DNA from: an uncultured Bacteroidales bacterium
GTDB taxonomy: Bacteria; Bacteroidota; Bacteroidia; Bacteroidales; UBA3663
Length of the DNA: 36,032 bases
Direction: 5' to 3'
NCBI GenBank assembly: GCA_902776605.1
Contig: CACYQQ010000052.1
Location: forward strand, 1 to 36,032
Positions 33,844-36,032 of this stretch are shown piece after piece (the first letter of the stretch is position 1; every line of letters begins with the position of its first letter). Both the position numbers and the translations under genes were made by a program. The notes beneath the pieces were generated by a model. That model was not told where the DNA came from, did not search any database, and worked only from the letters and a program-made list of their open reading frames with translations.

Positions 33844-34890
33844 ATGTCGACAAATAAGAACGCGCAATTGCGATACCAAATATTAGATAGATGTTTCAGC
33901 AATTTCTACGAACACTATGGAATCGAGGATTTGCTGAATGCTGTTAATGAACAATTGTTCGATTTATATGGTACAAGAGTAAGTCTCCGTCAGATAAAGG
34001 AAGATATTCGGTTCATGCGAGACCGTATGTCTTTCAACGCTCCGATTGAGACTTATCCTTTGGAGGGTAAAAAATGTTACTATCGTTACTCTGACAAGCA
34101 TTATTCTATATATAATAATGAATTGTCCGTTTCGGATTTGACCAAGCTTCAATCCACTATTGACATGTTGTCTCGCTTTAGGGGAAGTGCCGCAAATGTC
34201 TGGTTGGAGGAGGTCATCTCTAATCTGGAGTATCGTTTTGGCTTGAAATCCAATGCGGAACATCTAGTATCGTTCGAACAGAATGAAAAACTAAAGGGTT
34301 TGGAGCATTTGGCTAATATCATTGACGCGACTGTCAATCATCAAACGCTACATATACACTATCTCACTTTTGAGAAAAGAGAACTAGTCATGACTCTTCA
34401 CCCTTATTACATTAAACAGTATAACGGACGTTGGTTTCTCTATGGCTTGAATGATGAAATGGATAGATTAAGTAATTTGGCATTAGACAGAATACAAAGT
34501 TTTGAGCTATCAGAAAAATCATTCAAGAAGAATGAACAATATGATTTCTCCACATACTTTGATGATGTAGTCGGAGCTACAGTTCCAAGGGAAGAGGTAA
34601 AGAAAGAGACTATAGGTTTGCGGTTCACGGAAAAACGCTTCCCTTATGTATTGTCCAAACCTATCCATAAATCCCAGCAAGTAGTAGATGAGAGCGGTTG
34701 CGTGATTGAAATTCAAGTCCGTCCAACAAGGGAACTCGACCAACAGCTTTTTTCATTCATTCCTGACGTTGAAGTGCTCTATCCTGAGTGGTATAGACAG
34801 CATATTCAGGAAAAAATTGAAGAAAACTTAAAAAAATATTTATCAGGGAAGAATGGCTGCACAGATGATGCCTACCTTTGCACTCGATAA
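33844..34890 (+). CDS. WYL-domain transcriptional regulator
   Basis: The 348-residue protein has an N-terminal winged-helix-like DNA-binding segment (residues about 5-75, with RYQILDRCFSNFY, and VSLRQIKEDIRFMRDR as the likely recognition helix). The WYL ligand-sensing domain is at about 165-230 (LHIHYLTFEKRELVMTLHPYYIKQYNGRWFLYGLN). A C-terminal WCX-like extension runs to about 335 (GLRFTEKRFPYVLSKPIH, PEWYRQHIQEKIEENL). WYL regulators of this type often control phage-defence loci. Base composition is clearly more AT-rich than upstream genes, which suggests acquired DNA. It probably regulates the genes that follow. Confidence 0.87.
   Translation: MSTNKNAQLRYQILDRCFSNFYEHYGIEDLLNAVNEQLFDLYGTRVSLRQIKEDIRFMRDRMSFNAPIETYPLEGKKCYYRYSDKHYSIYNNELSVSDLTKLQSTIDMLSRFRGSAANVWLEEVISNLEYRFGLKSNAEHLVSFEQNEKLKGLEHLANIIDATVNHQTLHIHYLTFEKRELVMTLHPYYIKQYNGRWFLYGLNDEMDRLSNLALDRIQSFELSEKSFKKNEQYDFSTYFDDVVGATVPREEVKKETIGLRFTEKRFPYVLSKPIHKSQQVVDESGCVIEIQVRPTRELDQQLFSFIPDVEVLYPEWYRQHIQEKIEENLKKYLSGKNGCTDDAYLCTR
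34873..34880 (+). promoter_or_regulatory. Candidate -7 box for the methylase-like gene, inside the WYL gene end
   Basis: TACCTTTG followed by CAC fits TAnnTTTG and would start transcription near 34887, within the end of the WYL gene. There is no clear -33 TTTG at 20 bases spacing. Confidence 0.35.
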
Positions 34891-34922
34891 TGGTTATTGT
34901 TTAATCTAAATTTGTTTGTATC

Positions 34923-35930
34923 ATGAACAAGATGAACAAAGAAGTGTTGGAACAGTTGTTGAAGAATTTGGCAGCAAATGTGGGTTATGACTTGATTTCT
35001 AATCCATTTGAAATACCCTTTGCAGAGAGTAGTATAGAGACTTTGCCTGATGCGGAAAGATTATTCTGGCCAGTTCCTGCCTCTGTACTGAATGACAAGG
35101 AACATTTGGAGTTCAGAAAGTTATGTGTAAAAGCCGATGTCATTGATACGGTTTGTGTCACCCAATATGCATGGCCTACAGAAGACGAAGATAAATTGGC
35201 AATTCTTTTGATAGATATGTCTCGTCGTCGTAGAGGCAGTATTAAGTTCGTTGATGCTGCCAAGTGGAATATTTCTGAAGATAATGGCATGGCTGCTGTC
35301 TGCAACTTGCTGATTCACGATTTGTTCCCAGGGGAGGATTTGCTCGCTTTCCAGATGGGTGAAGATTGTATGGATGTGGAGTTAGACCAGGCTTGGAATG
35401 AACAAGTGTGTATCTGTGCTGCTTGTGATGTGGAAAATGAACTTGAGTCTTTGCATCCCAATGACTATTTATATAACCTCTATTCAAGTGTGGACGGAGA
35501 ATCTTGTCGTGTTTGTGATGTTTTTGGCATAGAATACCCCGTAGTTAGAGAGCAAGTTTCACAATTAACAAGACCTGCTATTCTACTTTCTGTAATAGGG
35601 AAGCTATCTCCTCAAATTATTGAACCAGGGATGGACGTAAAAGCCATAGATTTCGAAAATAAAATGCTTCTTGCCGATGAACCTTTTGAACATTTTAATA
35701 TTTTTTCTAGTTTGGTCGATTCGGAAATAGATTACAAATGTGCTTTACAGCAATTGGAGTCTGAAGAAGTATTGCGCCAGCTGCCAATCACTCGTCGGAT
35801 TACATATTGGAATATGTGTCGAGTCCTTCTAAATACGAATGGTCTATATGTGAAGAACAATTCAAAGGAAGGGTCAAATAGTACTCAGAAGGAGAGCGAT
35901 GAAAGCGAGAAAACGTCTGAGAAGTCATAA
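34923..35930 (+). CDS. N6-adenine methylase-like protein lacking the catalytic motif
   Basis: The 335-residue protein has no signal peptide. Residues about 40-120 read like the part of type I methylases (HsdM) after the catalytic NPPF/Y loop: ERLFWPVPASVLNDKEHLEFRKLCVKADVIDTVC, then LAILLIDMSRRRRGSIKFVDAAKW. The S-adenosylmethionine-binding and NPPF/Y motifs are absent. A later segment ENELESLHPNDYLYNL recalls the LxPxxYL motif found at the junction to specificity domains. Between them is a Cys cluster (VCICAACD, then CRVCD). The C terminus is a charged, Ser/Glu/Lys-rich tail. It may be a specificity or regulatory partner in a defence-type system. The family match is my own pattern reading and is tentative. 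Confidence 0.5.
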   Translation: MNKMNKEVLEQLLKNLAANVGYDLISNPFEIPFAESSIETLPDAERLFWPVPASVLNDKEHLEFRKLCVKADVIDTVCVTQYAWPTEDEDKLAILLIDMSRRRRGSIKFVDAAKWNISEDNGMAAVCNLLIHDLFPGEDLLAFQMGEDCMDVELDQAWNEQVCICAACDVENELESLHPNDYLYNLYSSVDGESCRVCDVFGIEYPVVREQVSQLTRPAILLSVIGKLSPQIIEPGMDVKAIDFENKMLLADEPFEHFNIFSSLVDSEIDYKCALQQLESEEVLRQLPITRRITYWNMCRVLLNTNGLYVKNNSKEGSNSTQKESDESEKTSEKS

Positions 35931-36032
35931 TGAGAGGAGGTAAAGCTATGGGAAATATTAAAGTACTATGGATGAATAATGGGGAAGAACGACTCCAAAG
36001 TTATGTGAATGAGGCTTCCTTGAATGGAATTG
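35930..36032 (+). CDS. Start of a receiver-like protein (3' partial)
   Basis: The frame opens with ATG at 35930, overlapping the previous stop as TAATG, and is open to the end of the window. The internal ATG at 35948 is an equally good start; AGGAGG lies five to six bases before it, a Shine-Dalgarno-like sequence that is rare in this window. From there the product begins MGNIKVLWMNNGEERLQSYVN. The pattern of a hydrophobic strand followed by two polar residues recalls response-regulator receiver domains (VLWIDD), with Asn where the acidic pair would be. Too little is present to be sure. Confidence 0.55.
   Translation, partial: MRGGKAMGNIKVLWMNNGEERLQSYVNEASLNGI

Noticed and set aside
1-36032. 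tRNA, rRNA or classical insertion sequence
   Set aside because: I found no cloverleaf with the T-loop consensus, no rRNA-like segment and no transposase frame.

Overview
The window looks like a chromosomal segment of a Bacteroidales bacterium, most likely a Prevotellaceae (Prevotella-like) gut or rumen species. Reasons: a SusC/SusD pair, lipoproteins with acidic residues after the lipobox Cys, C-terminal tails like type IX secretion sorting domains, promoters of the Bacteroidetes type (TTTG about 20 bases upstream of TAnnTTTG), almost no Shine-Dalgarno sequences, and the order rimP-nusA-infB-cvpA-rnhB-sufB. Genus and species are inference.

Layout. 1-150 is the 3' end of an RNase R gene. 151-651 has no gene but holds a 9-bp tandem array, a strong dyad and an inverted-repeat element. 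652-13497 is a pectin-type polysaccharide utilisation locus: secreted PL1-like pectate lyase, SusC porin, SusD lipoprotein, a DUF4957/DUF5123-like surface lipoprotein cut in two by an in-frame TAG, a small lipoprotein, and a secreted protein with a chitobiase-C-terminal-like domain, closed by a strong terminator. 13661-15071 is a lone AAA/DUF4143 ATPase bracketed by copies of a 14-bp palindrome. 15148-16290 is a mannose-1-phosphate guanylyltransferase on the minus strand. A divergent promoter pair then leads into an unusual, hairpin-rich leader (16470-16757) and the transcription/translation operon rimP, nusA, infB, cvpA, rnhB (damaged), followed by sufB. lemA and htpX sit between sufB and sufC-sufD. 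28304-30994 is a large lipoprotein resembling GH67/GH115 uronidases. 31241-33696 is a two-gene unit: a small exported protein and a DUF6055-like metallopeptidase. The last 2.2 kb is visibly more AT-rich and starts an accessory island: a WYL-domain regulator, a protein resembling the C-terminal half of a type I N6-adenine methylase without its catalytic motif, and the beginning of a receiver-like protein.

The most unusual material is non-coding. At least eight intergenic gaps contain degenerate tandem arrays with gap-specific units of 7, 8, 9, 11 or 20 bp, some paired in opposite polarity so that they could fold on themselves. A dispersed hairpin element with an ATC loop occurs three times with compensatory stem changes. 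The rimP leader carries a row of TTAGYG-plus-hairpin modules. The candidates for an undescribed system are the WYL island at the right edge and the palindrome-bracketed ATPase.

Three coding lesions (TAG at 9848, a 5' frame break in infB, a scrambled centre in rnhB) lie in otherwise intact surroundings. They could be real mutations or assembly errors, and raw reads would be needed to tell.
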